DNA from: CAVRQM01 sp965246915 | GTDB taxonomy: Bacteria; Pseudomonadota; Alphaproteobacteria; Acetobacterales; Acetobacteraceae | Assembly (NCBI GenBank): GCA_965246915.1 | Contig: CBDFGB010000004.1 | Location: forward strand, 1-64,000 | DNA: 64,000 nucleotides | Direction: 5' to 3' | Part shown: piece after piece, positions 49,852 through 58,412 of the stretch | Numbering within the stretch: the stretch's first letter is position 1 | How the letters are laid out: the number at the start of each line of letters is the position of its first letter | The notes under the pieces: model-generated | The model's input: the letters and a program-made list of their open reading frames with translations, nothing else | What the model was told of the DNA's origin: nothing | The model's database searches: none | Program-made: the position numbers and the translations under genes

Positions 49852-50897
49852 GCCTCACGCTGCCAATCACCCTGGGCCTTGCTGGGCTTGCCACGGCGGC
49901 AGTCGTCTTCACCACGTTCCAGCATCCGCCCGTCGAATCCATCCAGCGCGGCTTCCGTGGCGTCGGCCTGGAGCAGAACTACGACCCCAAGCTGGTCGCC
50001 GCGACGGTGCCCAACAACATCATTCCGGCGAGCTTGCCGCAGCTGCCGGCCTCGGGGCCAAAGGCCGGCGCGGTCTACAAGAACGTCAAGGTGCTGGGCG
50101 ATCTGAGCGTGGGTCAGTTCACCCGGCTGATGGCCTCGCTCACGACCTGGGTCTCTCCGGTCCAGGGCTGCGCCTACTGCCACAACGTCGCCAACATGGC
50201 GGACGACTCGCTCTATACGAAAGTCGTGGCGAGGCGGATGATCCAGATGACCCAGAACGTCAACGCCAACTGGAAGAACCATGTCCAGGCAACCGGCGTC
50301 ACCTGCTGGACCTGCCATCGCGGCAACCCCGTGCCGGCGAATATCTGGTTCACGAACCCCGGCCCCGGCGCGCGGCTCGGCGGCATGGCGGCCTCGGCCA
50401 CCGGGCAGGGGACCGTCTCGGCCGCGGCGGGCGGCACGTCGCTCGCCTACGATCCCCTGACGCCGTTTCTGCTCGAAGCCAACAACATCCGCGTGCAAGG
50501 CGTCACGGCGCTGCCGGTCGACAACCGGCATACCATCAAGCAGACCGAGTGGACCTACGGCCTGATGATGCACATGTCGACGTCGCTCGGCGTCAACTGC
50601 ACCTATTGCCACAACAGCCGCGCATTCTCCGACTGGAGCCAGAGCAGCCCGCAGCGGACCAGCGCGTGGTGGGGGATCCGGATGGTGCGCGAGCTCAATC
50701 TGTCCTACCTCACGCCGCTGACCTCGGTGTTCCCGCCCTATCGTCTCGGCGTCACGGGAGACGTGGCGAAGGTCAACTGCGCCACCTGCCACCAAGGCAT
50801 CTACAAGCCGCTCTATGGGGTCAGCATGGTCAAGACATTCCCGGAACTGACGGTCGCCGCCGCCGAGGCCGGCCCGCAACCCGCCCCGGCGCCCTGA
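49848..50897 (+). CDS. pufC: Reaction-centre tetraheme cytochrome c (PufC)
   Basis: Periplasmic cytochrome that re-reduces the special pair. Seen: 349 aa with four haem motifs: CAYCH (108-112), CWTCH (153-157), CTYCH (251-255), CATCH (311-315). The N-terminus has a hydrophobic helix (ITLGLAGLATAAVVFTTF) but no lipobox Cys, so anchoring is probably by an uncleaved helix instead of lipid. ATG overlaps the pufM stop. Haem attachment depends on the ccm genes of this window. Confidence 0.96.
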   Translation: MSLTLPITLGLAGLATAAVVFTTFQHPPVESIQRGFRGVGLEQNYDPKLVAATVPNNIIPASLPQLPASGPKAGAVYKNVKVLGDLSVGQFTRLMASLTTWVSPVQGCAYCHNVANMADDSLYTKVVARRMIQMTQNVNANWKNHVQATGVTCWTCHRGNPVPANIWFTNPGPGARLGGMAASATGQGTVSAAAGGTSLAYDPLTPFLLEANNIRVQGVTALPVDNRHTIKQTEWTYGLMMHMSTSLGVNCTYCHNSRAFSDWSQSSPQRTSAWWGIRMVRELNLSYLTPLTSVFPPYRLGVTGDVAKVNCATCHQGIYKPLYGVSMVKTFPELTVAAAEAGPQPAPAP

Positions 50898-50900
50898 GCC

Positions 50901-51962
50901 ATGCAGCACCTCACGCCCGCCGACCTCGCCGAAATCCCGTCGCACGGCCGTTCGCTGCCGCTGCGGGCGGGAACCCGCGGCTCGCCGCTCGCTCTCGTGC
51001 AGACCCGGGCCTTCATTGGCATGCTCTCGGAGGCTTGCCCGGCGCTTGCCGACATGGAGGCGTTCGAGGAAGTCATCATCCGCACCACCGGCGACGCGGT
51101 GCAGCACGTCAAACTTGCCGACATCGGCGGGAAGGGGCTGTTCGCCAAGGAGATTCACGAACAGCTTCTGGCTGGCGACATCGACTTCGCGGTCCACAGC
51201 CTCAAGGACCTCGATACCGAACTGCCAGCCGGCGTGGCGATCGCCTGCTTCCTGCCGCGCGAGGACGCGCGTGATTGCCTGATCCTGGGGCCGGGTTGCC
51301 TGGCGGCGGTCGAGGGCGACCCGCTCTCGGTCCTGCCGCACGGCGCGATCATTGGCACGTCCTCGGTGCGGAGACAGGCACAGCTCATGGCGCGCCGTCC
51401 GGATCTGCGGCCGGTGATGATCCGCGGCAACGTGCAGACGCGGCTGGCCAAGATCGCCTCCGGCGAATGCCATGCGAGCCTGCTGGCGCTGGCCGGCCTG
51501 CGCCGCCTCGGTCTGGCGCAGCATGCCGACGTGATCCTCGACCCGGCGGACATGCTGCCGGCGTCTGGACAGGGTATCGTGGCGGTCACGGTCCGGAGCG
51601 ACGATCACGACCTGCTTCATCTGCTGGACGCGTTTTCCGACCCGGCGGCCAAGGCGGCGGCGATCGCCGAGCGGGCGCTGCTGGCCACTCTCGACGGCTC
51701 CTGCCACACGCCGATCGGCGCGCACGCGACGCTGCAGGCGGACGGCACGCTGAACCTGATCGGAATGGTGGCGCGACCGGACGGCTCGTTCCTCTGCCGC
51801 AAGGCCATGACCGGGCCGGCGCACGAGGCGGCCTTGCTGGGCATCGATCTGGGCGAGAGCCTGCGCGCCGAGTGCCCGCCGGATCTGCTCTGCGCGTTCC
51901 TCGATGCGACCAGCCGGGGTGAGGGATCCGGGCAACTTGCGGCGCGCGCGATGACTTGCTGA
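50901..51962 (+). CDS. hemC: Porphobilinogen deaminase (hydroxymethylbilane synthase)
   Basis: Builds hydroxymethylbilane from four porphobilinogens for all tetrapyrroles. Seen: 353 aa; GTRGSPLALVQT, DIGGKGLFAKEI with catalytic residues, DFAVHSLKDLDTELP, GNVQTRLAKI, and DGSCHTPIGAHA whose Cys carries the dipyrromethane cofactor. The ATG follows the pufC stop by 3 bp. Placement inside the puf superoperon links haem and BChl precursor supply to reaction-centre synthesis; such a position is not the usual one for hemC. Confidence 0.94.
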   Translation: MQHLTPADLAEIPSHGRSLPLRAGTRGSPLALVQTRAFIGMLSEACPALADMEAFEEVIIRTTGDAVQHVKLADIGGKGLFAKEIHEQLLAGDIDFAVHSLKDLDTELPAGVAIACFLPREDARDCLILGPGCLAAVEGDPLSVLPHGAIIGTSSVRRQAQLMARRPDLRPVMIRGNVQTRLAKIASGECHASLLALAGLRRLGLAQHADVILDPADMLPASGQGIVAVTVRSDDHDLLHLLDAFSDPAAKAAAIAERALLATLDGSCHTPIGAHATLQADGTLNLIGMVARPDGSFLCRKAMTGPAHEAALLGIDLGESLRAECPPDLLCAFLDATSRGEGSGQLAARAMTC

Positions 51963-51994
51963 ACCGCGATCCATTCCTTATTCCGTGACGGGGT

Positions 51995-52015
51995 GGGTGG
52001 TCCGGCGGGCCACCC
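51995..52015 (+). terminator. Stem-loop between hemC and the diheme cytochrome gene
   Basis: GGGTGGTCC and GGGCCACCC form 9 pairs (one G-U) around a 3-nt loop, with no U-tract. More likely an mRNA stability or partial terminator element inside the operon than a full stop. Confidence 0.45.
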
Positions 52016-52042
52016 CGAGCGATCACGGTCGGGAAGGCGCGT

Positions 52043-53035
52043 ATGGACACTCTGGCAGTCAACAAGACGTTCGCGGCGGTCCTGGTCTCCGGTATCGCGT
52101 TCATGGGCGCCACGCTGATCGCCCATTACGCGGTCAACCCGATCCATCTCACCAAGCTGGCGATCACCATCGAGGGCGCCGCCCCCGCCGCGGGAGCGCC
52201 ACAGGCCGACCCGCCGATCGCCGTGCTGCTTGCTTCCGCGAGCCCCGAAGCTGGCGAGGCCGGTGTCAAGAAGGCCGGATGCGTGGCCTGTCACAGCTTC
52301 AATGAGGGCGGCAAGGCGGGGATCGGGCCGAACCTCTACAACACCGTCGGATCGCCACATGGTCATATGGCCGGATACGCGTATTCCGACGCGCTGAAGG
52401 CCAAGACCGGCCCGTGGACGTTCGCCGAATTGAACGAGTGGCTGAAGAAGCCGAGCGCCTATGCGCCCGGAACCAAGATGACCTACGCCGGCCTCGCAGA
52501 TCCGAAAGCCCGCGCCGACATCATCGACTATCTCCGTACGTTGTCGCCGAGTCCGATCGCCTTGCCCGCCGCGCCGGCGCAGCCTGCTCCGGCGCAGCCT
52601 GCTCAGGCGACGGCTCCCGCCGGTGCCGGCACACCGCCCGCCGCCGGCACGCCACCGGCGAGCGATCCGCCGATCGAGACGCTGCTGGCGTCCGCCGATC
52701 CCAAGGCTGGCGAGGCGGTGATGAAAAAGGTGGGCTGCGTTGCGTGTCACAGCCTGAACGAGGGCGGCAAGGCCGGGGTCGGACCCAATCTTTATGGCGT
52801 CGTGGGCGCCCCGCACGGCCATATGCAGGGCTACACCTATTCCGCGGCGCTGAAGGGCAAGGAAGGCCCGTGGACCTATGACGAGCTCTATGCCTGGCTG
52901 AAGAAGCCGAGCGCCTATGCTCCGGGAACCAAAATGACATACGCGGGCCTTGCCGATCCCAAGCAGCGGTCCGAAGTCATCGCCTACTTGCGCACATTGT
53001 CGGCAAATCCGGAGCCGCTGCCGGCCGCGAAGTAG
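52043..53035 (+). CDS. Membrane-anchored diheme cytochrome c (two tandem CycM-type domains)
   Basis: Seen: 330 aa; N-terminal membrane anchor (AVLVSGIAFMGATLIAHYA), then two homologous class-I cytochrome domains, each with GCVACHS (CVACH at 80-84 and 232-236) and the haem-Met KMTYAGLADPK, joined by a Pro/Ala-rich linker. One domain copy is duplicated and fused. Role inferred: electron carrier between the bc1 complex and the reaction centre or oxidase, as for membrane-bound cytochrome cy. Position in the superoperon supports photosynthesis. Confidence 0.9.
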   Translation: MDTLAVNKTFAAVLVSGIAFMGATLIAHYAVNPIHLTKLAITIEGAAPAAGAPQADPPIAVLLASASPEAGEAGVKKAGCVACHSFNEGGKAGIGPNLYNTVGSPHGHMAGYAYSDALKAKTGPWTFAELNEWLKKPSAYAPGTKMTYAGLADPKARADIIDYLRTLSPSPIALPAAPAQPAPAQPAQATAPAGAGTPPAAGTPPASDPPIETLLASADPKAGEAVMKKVGCVACHSLNEGGKAGVGPNLYGVVGAPHGHMQGYTYSAALKGKEGPWTYDELYAWLKKPSAYAPGTKMTYAGLADPKQRSEVIAYLRTLSANPEPLPAAK

Positions 53036-53075
53036 CCGGTCGGGCGGCGGCGCCGGGCGATGCGGAGAAATCGTC

Positions 53076-53381
53076 ATGCAACATACGGTCACGATGCCGA
53101 AAGTGGTCCCGGAGCTCAAAGTCGAGCGTCCGCGCCTCCACAAGGTGATTTTGGTCAACGATGATTTTACGCCGCGCGAGTTCGTGACGACGGTGCTGAA
53201 GGCGGAGTTCCGGCTCGCCGAGGAGCAGGCCCGGCGGGTGATGATGACGGCGCATCAGCGCGGCGCTTGCGTGGTGTCGGTCTTCACCAAGGATGTCGCC
53301 GAGGCAAAGGCCACCAACGCGGTCGATGCGGCCCGCAAAAAAGGCTACCCGTTGCTGTTCACGACGGAGCCGGAGGAGTAG
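53076..53381 (+). CDS. clpS: ClpS-family protease adaptor
   Basis: Adaptor delivering N-degron substrates to ClpAP. Seen: 101 aa; LHKVILVNDDFTPREFVTTV with the NDD substrate-pocket motif, RVMMTAHQRGACVVSVFTKDV and AEAKATNAVDAARKKGYPLL. The Lys-rich K-K and C-terminal TTEPEE match the ClpS2-type chains of alphaproteobacteria better than ClpS1 (my recollection). Last plus-strand gene of the superoperon; its 3' end overlaps bchO by 23 bp. Confidence 0.88.
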   Translation: MQHTVTMPKVVPELKVERPRLHKVILVNDDFTPREFVTTVLKAEFRLAEEQARRVMMTAHQRGACVVSVFTKDVAEAKATNAVDAARKKGYPLLFTTEPEE

Positions 53382-54237
53382 GCGAGCGTCCCGCTTCGAC
53401 GATCAGCCGCGCGACGTCGTCCGGCCGCTCCTCATGCGCCAGATGGCCGAGGCCTTGGAGGGTAATCAATTCCGAGCCGCGCACCATGTCGCGCATCCTC
53501 GCGGAGTCGGCGGGGGGTACAGTCCGGTCGCCCGATCCGACGATGAGGCGAAGATGCGGCCGGAGCCGAGGCAAATCGGCGGCCAGCGGCCGAAGATCCC
53601 AGCCCGCCATCATGCCGAGCGCGCCCGCCACGTGGCCCGGGTCGCGGATCAGGCGTGAGTAGAACTCAACTCCGGCGGCGTCGATTGTCGATCCCGTGCC
53701 GCGCAGAAGGCGGTCGACGACGGTCCGGTCTGCCGCGCGGCGGGCGAACAGCCACGGCACCACAGGCACGTTGGCAAGGAATTTCGCGACCGGCGAAAAG
53801 AGGTGGGCGGGGGCACCCCGCAGCGGCAGGATCGCCCCGTTCAGACTGACCAGCGTGTCGGACGCCAACGTTCCGTCGAGACACATGCGCGCCAGGATCG
53901 CAGCACCCGCCGAGTGGCCGACCGCCAGAGTGGGAGAGGCTGGCAGCGCCCGCATGAGATCGGCGAGCGCCCTCGTCATGCCCGGCAGGGTCAGCCGATG
54001 CGTCGGCAGCTTTTCGGTGAACCCATGACCCGGGAGATCGGGCGCGATCACTCGGAACGCCTTGGCCAGCAGCGGCATGAGATCGCGCCAGGAGTGCGTC
54101 GAAGCCCCGGTGCCGTGCACCAGCAGAAGGTCGGGGCCAGTTCCCATCATTTGCACGTGCCAACGCAGACCACCGGCCGTCACGAAACGGCTTGCGACGT
54201 GGTTGGGCCAGTCCGGCCCATCCTTGTCCCATCGCAT
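53359..54237 (-). CDS. bchO: Magnesium chelatase accessory alpha/beta hydrolase BchO
   Basis: Alpha/beta-hydrolase-fold protein needed for or assisting bacteriochlorophyll synthesis near BchID. Seen: 292 aa; LLVHGTGASTHSWRDLMPLL, the nucleophile GHSAGAAILARM, VGSGDRTVPP and GLGHLAHEE supply Ser-Asp-His. ATG at 54237, 2 bp after the bchD stop. Ends by overlapping clpS on the other strand by 23 bp. Confidence 0.93.
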   Translation of the reverse strand: MRWDKDGPDWPNHVASRFVTAGGLRWHVQMMGTGPDLLLVHGTGASTHSWRDLMPLLAKAFRVIAPDLPGHGFTEKLPTHRLTLPGMTRALADLMRALPASPTLAVGHSAGAAILARMCLDGTLASDTLVSLNGAILPLRGAPAHLFSPVAKFLANVPVVPWLFARRAADRTVVDRLLRGTGSTIDAAGVEFYSRLIRDPGHVAGALGMMAGWDLRPLAADLPRLRPHLRLIVGSGDRTVPPADSARMRDMVRGSELITLQGLGHLAHEERPDDVARLIVEAGRSPTPPAPS

Positions 54238-54239
54238 CG

Positions 54240-55949
54240 TCAGGCGGCGAGGGCCTGGACCGCGCGCGCCATCACCCCCGCGTCGGCCTGCGGCAGCGGC
54301 ACATAGAGGGCTCCCATGGCCACCGCCAGATCGCGCGCCGGGGTCGACGGACGCGGAGACGTATCGATCAGCAGGCTGGAGATGCCGAGGCCCCGAAGCG
54401 CCCGTGCGGCGTCCAGCGCCTCGGTTCCGGCGCGCGCCCGGTCGCCCGTGCCATCGCGGGCGACATTGGCGCGACCGTCGGTCATCAGGACGACCACCGC
54501 CCGTCCGTCCTGCCGCCGCACGGCGTCCGCAAGCCCGGCGGCGGCGTCCAGGGCTCTCGCCAGCGGCGTGCCGCCGCCTCCAGGCAATGCGGCGAGCCCC
54601 CGCCGCGCCCGCGTCAGCGAGGCGGTCGGGGGCAGTATCAACTCCGCCTCGCGGCCCCGAAAGGCGATCAGCGCGACGCGGTCGCGCCGGACGTAGCATT
54701 CGGCGAGCAGCAATTGGACCGCGCCCTTGGTCTCGGCCAAACGATGCAGGGCGCTGGAACCGGACGCGTCGACGACGAAGATCGTCGTGGTCCGCGCTCG
54801 CTGAACCCGCCGGACGATCCGGAAGTCGGCCGATCGCACTGCCACGCGCCCGCCCAGCGCCACGCCGCGCAATCGCTGCATAGGTGCCGCCGCGCGCAAC
54901 GTCGCCAGCACGTCCAGCCGCGCGCCATCACGCGGCGCGCCGGGACGGCTGCTGGCCGAGCGGCCGCGCAACCCCATTTTCTGCGTGCCGCCGTGACGTC
55001 CGCCGCCCCGGCTGCGCAAGACGGCACCGGCGGCGATCCGGGCGAGCAGGTCGGCGGGAATCGCCGCCCGCGCGGCCTCCAGCACGGTTTCGGAGGCGGC
55101 CGGGTCAGGTGCGCCCTCGTCCTCCTCATTGTTGCCGCCATCCTCCGCGTCCGCCGTCACGGGGTCCGGTTCGAGCTCCATTTCAAGCGGCGGTTCGGAC
55201 GCCGGCAGGGCAGTCGCGCGCGGAGCCAGCACGAAGCGCGCCGCCTCGGCCGCGTCCTCCTCAGTCACCACGGATCGGCCACCGAGAGCGGCGGCCGCAC
55301 GTGCCACGCGCACCGCCAAAATAACCGCGCGCAGCGAAGCGACGCCAAGCTGGGCGGCGGCGGCGGACAGCGCATCGATCAGATCGGTCGGCGTCGTGAC
55401 CTCGGGCAGGCGGACCCTAGCATCCGCGAGGCCGAAGCCATCAGCCGTGGCTTCCGCCTCCCGCCACGAAATCGCGTCCAGCCCGACCCGGAACGCCAAC
55501 CTGTCGAGCAGCGCCTCGGGAGGGCGTTCGTCGGTGTCACCCTCATCGAGCGCCACCACGCCGAACCGCGCCGCTTCGCGCAGCGCGAACCCGTCGCGCT
55601 CGGCGGCGACCTGGCCAGTGTCCATCGCCGCAGAAATCCTGGACGCCGTTCCAGGCGGCAGCCGCTCCGCCATCGCGATCAGCACCACCGCGCCGTCCGC
55701 CTCCGCGAGCAGCCCACGCGCGGCGATCGGTCGGCCGTGGGCCAAGGTCGCGGCAAGGTCGAGACCGCCGAGGAGGCGGTCATCGGCAATGCCGGCCGGC
55801 ATCCGGCGAAGCGTCAGGCCTTCTCCCAGTGAAGCCACGAACCGGTCGCGGACCGGCCCGGCATGCGCGCGCACGGCGATGCCTCCGGTTCCCACCGGAT
55901 CCACGGCGAAAAGTCGCGACACTCGCAGCGCGTCGTTCCATTGCGTCAC
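54240..55949 (-). CDS. bchD: Magnesium chelatase subunit D
   Basis: Non-catalytic AAA+ partner of BchI with an integrin-like C-terminus. Seen: 569 aa; N-terminal AAA+-like region lacking a clean Walker A, a Pro/Glu-rich acidic linker (PPLEMELEPDPVTADAEDGG), then the von Willebrand A domain with MIDAS FVVDASGSSALHRL and VLMTDGRANVA. GTG at 55949 overlaps the bchI stop (GTGA). Confidence 0.94.
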   Translation of the reverse strand: MTQWNDALRVSRLFAVDPVGTGGIAVRAHAGPVRDRFVASLGEGLTLRRMPAGIADDRLLGGLDLAATLAHGRPIAARGLLAEADGAVVLIAMAERLPPGTASRISAAMDTGQVAAERDGFALREAARFGVVALDEGDTDERPPEALLDRLAFRVGLDAISWREAEATADGFGLADARVRLPEVTTPTDLIDALSAAAAQLGVASLRAVILAVRVARAAAALGGRSVVTEEDAAEAARFVLAPRATALPASEPPLEMELEPDPVTADAEDGGNNEEDEGAPDPAASETVLEAARAAIPADLLARIAAGAVLRSRGGGRHGGTQKMGLRGRSASSRPGAPRDGARLDVLATLRAAAPMQRLRGVALGGRVAVRSADFRIVRRVQRARTTTIFVVDASGSSALHRLAETKGAVQLLLAECYVRRDRVALIAFRGREAELILPPTASLTRARRGLAALPGGGGTPLARALDAAAGLADAVRRQDGRAVVVLMTDGRANVARDGTGDRARAGTEALDAARALRGLGISSLLIDTSPRPSTPARDLAVAMGALYVPLPQADAGVMARAVQALAA

Positions 55950-56956
55950 GCGAGGATCTCGGTCATGGCCCGTTCGACTCGAGTCGTGGCGACCGAGTCG
56001 TCGAGTGGGTTGCGGCGCAGCCGATGCCGCAGCGCCGCCGGCGCGATGTCCCGCAAATGTGCGCTGGTGACCTCCGTCGCGCCGTCCAGCGCCGCCAGAG
56101 CCCGTGCCGCCCGGATCAAAGTGAGCTCACCGCGCAGCCCATCCGTCCCGAGCGCCATGCAGAGGCGTGTCGCCAACTCCAGCACCGCATTGGGCACAGC
56201 GACATTCGGCAGCATTGCGCGACCGGCGAGAATGCGTTTGCGCAGTTTTGCCTCGGCCTTCGCCCAGCTCGCCAGGAAACCAGTCTGATCGCGTTCATAC
56301 GCGTCGCGACGGCGTACCACCTCCATTCGCAACGCCAAGTCGGACGACGTCCGAACCTCCACCGCCAGCCCGAACCGATCGAGCAACTGCGGGCGGAGTT
56401 CGCCTTCCTCGGGATTGCCGCTGCCGATCAACACGAAGCGCGCGGGGTGGCGAAGACTCAGGCCCTCGCGCTCGACCACGTTCTGCCCCGAGGCCGCGAC
56501 ATCCAACAGGAGGTCGACGAGGTGATCCTCCAGCAGGTTGACCTCGTCGATGTAGAGAAAGCCCCGATGGGCGCGTGCCAGGAGTCCGGGCTCGAACGCG
56601 CGTTCGCCGTGAGCGAGAGCCCGCTCCAGATCGAGCGCTCCGACGACCCGATCCTCGGTAGCTCCCAACGGGAGATCGACGACAGGGATCGGAGCTGCCA
56701 CGGCCTTGCCGGCCCGGACATCGCAGCCCGAAGGACATCCGGCCGCCGGGTGTGCCGGATCGCAGTTGTAACGACATCCCGAGACGATTCTAATGTCCGG
56801 CAGCAACGATGCGAGCGCACGGACAGCCGTCGACTTGCCCGTTCCCCTATCCCCGAGAATTAAAACACCACCGATCGAGGCGTCGACGGCCGCGATCAAT
56901 AGGCCCTGCTTCATTTCGTCCTGGCCGACGATGGCCGAGAACGGGAAAACGCTCAC
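55946..56956 (-). CDS. bchI: Magnesium chelatase ATPase subunit I
   Basis: AAA+ motor inserting Mg2+ into protoporphyrin IX with BchD and BchH. Seen: 336 aa; Walker A ILGDRGTGKSTAVRAL (residues 33-48), Walker B FLYIDEVNLLEDHLVD, arginine finger-type sensor region IGSGNPEEGELRPQ. GTG at 56956. BchH is not in this window. HiPIP gene lies 72 bp upstream on the same strand. Confidence 0.95.
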   Translation of the reverse strand: MSVFPFSAIVGQDEMKQGLLIAAVDASIGGVLILGDRGTGKSTAVRALASLLPDIRIVSGCRYNCDPAHPAAGCPSGCDVRAGKAVAAPIPVVDLPLGATEDRVVGALDLERALAHGERAFEPGLLARAHRGFLYIDEVNLLEDHLVDLLLDVAASGQNVVEREGLSLRHPARFVLIGSGNPEEGELRPQLLDRFGLAVEVRTSSDLALRMEVVRRRDAYERDQTGFLASWAKAEAKLRKRILAGRAMLPNVAVPNAVLELATRLCMALGTDGLRGELTLIRAARALAALDGATEVTSAHLRDIAPAALRHRLRRNPLDDSVATTRVERAMTEILA

Positions 56957-57028
56957 GATGGGCCCGCCCCGGTCAGATCGACAGAGGCGGGCGGTCGCGA
57001 GATACGGCCAGCGTCAACCCGATTTGAT

Positions 57029-57325
57029 CTAGCCCGACTTCGGTCCGTACGCCACGCACCACCCGGTCGGCGCGATCTCTCCGCTGACGATCTGGCAGGC
57101 ATTCGGAGCCACGAAGTTGACACATGTGCTGCACTGGACCCCATCTTTCGGGGTCTTCTGATACTGCACTGCATCCTGCGCCAGCTTTTCTTGCGCGAAT
57201 TTCTGCGACACTGGCCCCCGCCGTGCCTCCTCGGCCATCGCGCCGCCAGCCAAACCTGCCGCCAGTGCAGCGACTCCCGCACGCAGCACCATGCGGCGCG
57301 CCGAAGTCTTGTCGTTGTCCTGCAT
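57029..57325 (-). CDS. High-potential iron-sulfur protein (HiPIP)
   Basis: Periplasmic [4Fe-4S] electron carrier, known as a reaction-centre donor in some purple bacteria such as Rhodopila globiformis. Seen: 98 aa; twin-arginine signal (KTSARRMVLRAGVAALAAG), and the four cluster Cys at residues 65, 68, 77 and 90 (C-x2-C-x8-C-x12-C). ATG at 57325 chosen for the Tat motif; a Met thirteen codons earlier is an alternative. Sits between bchI and a DUF2189 gene in the minus-strand operon. Confidence 0.93.
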   Translation of the reverse strand: MQDNDKTSARRMVLRAGVAALAAGLAGGAMAEEARRGPVSQKFAQEKLAQDAVQYQKTPKDGVQCSTCVNFVAPNACQIVSGEIAPTGWCVAYGPKSG

Positions 57326-57418
57326 CCTTGATCGCTCCCGTCTCGTGTTCAGCCAGCGCGGCACGATATTGCCTGCCTTGGCGCTTTGACAATCTCCGAG
57401 CGGTCCCCTCGGTTCCCG

Positions 57419-58234
57419 TCAGACGGCCACAACTCGGCGATACAGGTGCCAGGTCGCATGGCCGAGCACCGGCATCGCGACCGCGAGACCGACCAGCAAT
57501 GTCGCGAACCCGACCGCCAAGCAGATCGCGACGATCAGCCCCCAGGCCAGCATGGGAACCAGGTTGGCGAAAACCGCGCGCGCCGAGGTGGAAAGCGCCA
57601 GGCCAGCCTGCCGCAGCACGCTGGGGCCGAGGTCGCGATCGACCAACAGCGGGAACGACACCACCGCGAAAATGAGCACCAAAAGCGCGAAACCGAACCC
57701 GACGGCCGACCCGAGCAGGAAGAGGCTCCATCCCTCCGTCGTGGTCAGCACGCCGTGCATAAACGCCATCGGTTCCACGGCGTGGAATCCCGGCATTGTC
57801 GCCGCGAAGATCACCTGTGCCGCGCGGAGCCAGATCACGAACACGGCGGCAAGTGCGAGGCCCAGCAGGATGATCGCGCCAAGGTTGCGGGCGCGGAAAA
57901 TCGCGAAGGCATCGCGCCAGGATACGCGGGACTGGAGCTCGCGCTGTCGGCTCATTTCGTAGAGCCCGACCGCGGCGAGCGGCCCGATCAGGGCGAACCC
58001 AGCGACCAGCGGCCAGATCATGGGCAGGGCATCCGCCCCCGATGCCATGCGTCCCAATACCAGTCCCATCGCCGGGTAGATGATGCACAGGATGACGAGG
58101 TGGGTCGGGCTGGCGCGGAAATCCTCCCAGCCCTCGCGCAGCGAGGCACCCAGATCGCGCAGGGCGATGCGTCTGATCCGTGGCCGCTCGATCGAGTGGC
58201 CGGCGGCGTCGAGCGTGATCGTCGGAATCGTCAT
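57419..58234 (-). CDS. DUF2189-family membrane protein
   Basis: Polytopic protein of the DUF2189 family, not assigned a function. Seen: 271 aa with about six helices (LVILCIIYPAMGLVLGRM, IILLGLALAAVFVIWL and others), RIALRDLGASLREGWEDFRA conserved opening, and a C-terminal LPVLGHATWHLYR-like motif (PVLGHATWHLYRRV). Lies between HiPIP and hemA on the same strand, 93 and 178 bp away, so a photosynthetic-membrane role is possible but inferred. Confidence 0.82.
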   Translation of the reverse strand: MTIPTITLDAAGHSIERPRIRRIALRDLGASLREGWEDFRASPTHLVILCIIYPAMGLVLGRMASGADALPMIWPLVAGFALIGPLAAVGLYEMSRQRELQSRVSWRDAFAIFRARNLGAIILLGLALAAVFVIWLRAAQVIFAATMPGFHAVEPMAFMHGVLTTTEGWSLFLLGSAVGFGFALLVLIFAVVSFPLLVDRDLGPSVLRQAGLALSTSARAVFANLVPMLAWGLIVAICLAVGFATLLVGLAVAMPVLGHATWHLYRRVVAV

Positions 58235-58412
58235 TCTTTGTCTCCTCCCGAAACGTTATCCGGAAGGTCGCAGGTCTTGCCGCGACAGAACGCCCCAGTC
58301 CGCGAGACGCCGGCGGGGCGCCGGTCACGCGAGGCAGCGACCCCTCAGAGATCACAGCGTAGGATCGGGGGATAGCGATGTCCCGTAAATTCTGCCCGTG
58401 GCGTCTCGCGAG

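Noticed and set aside
49812..51974. 720-codon minus-strand frame opposite pufC and hemC
   Set aside because: Arg/Gln/His-rich antisense shadow; both opposite genes are unmistakable.
51995..52015. Hairpin after hemC as a true terminator
   Set aside because: No U-tract and the downstream cytochrome and clpS genes are co-directional and close, so read-through is likely; listed only as stem-loop.
54192..55832. 546-codon plus-strand frame opposite bchD
   Set aside because: Antisense of a clear bchD with vWA motif; no recognisable domain.
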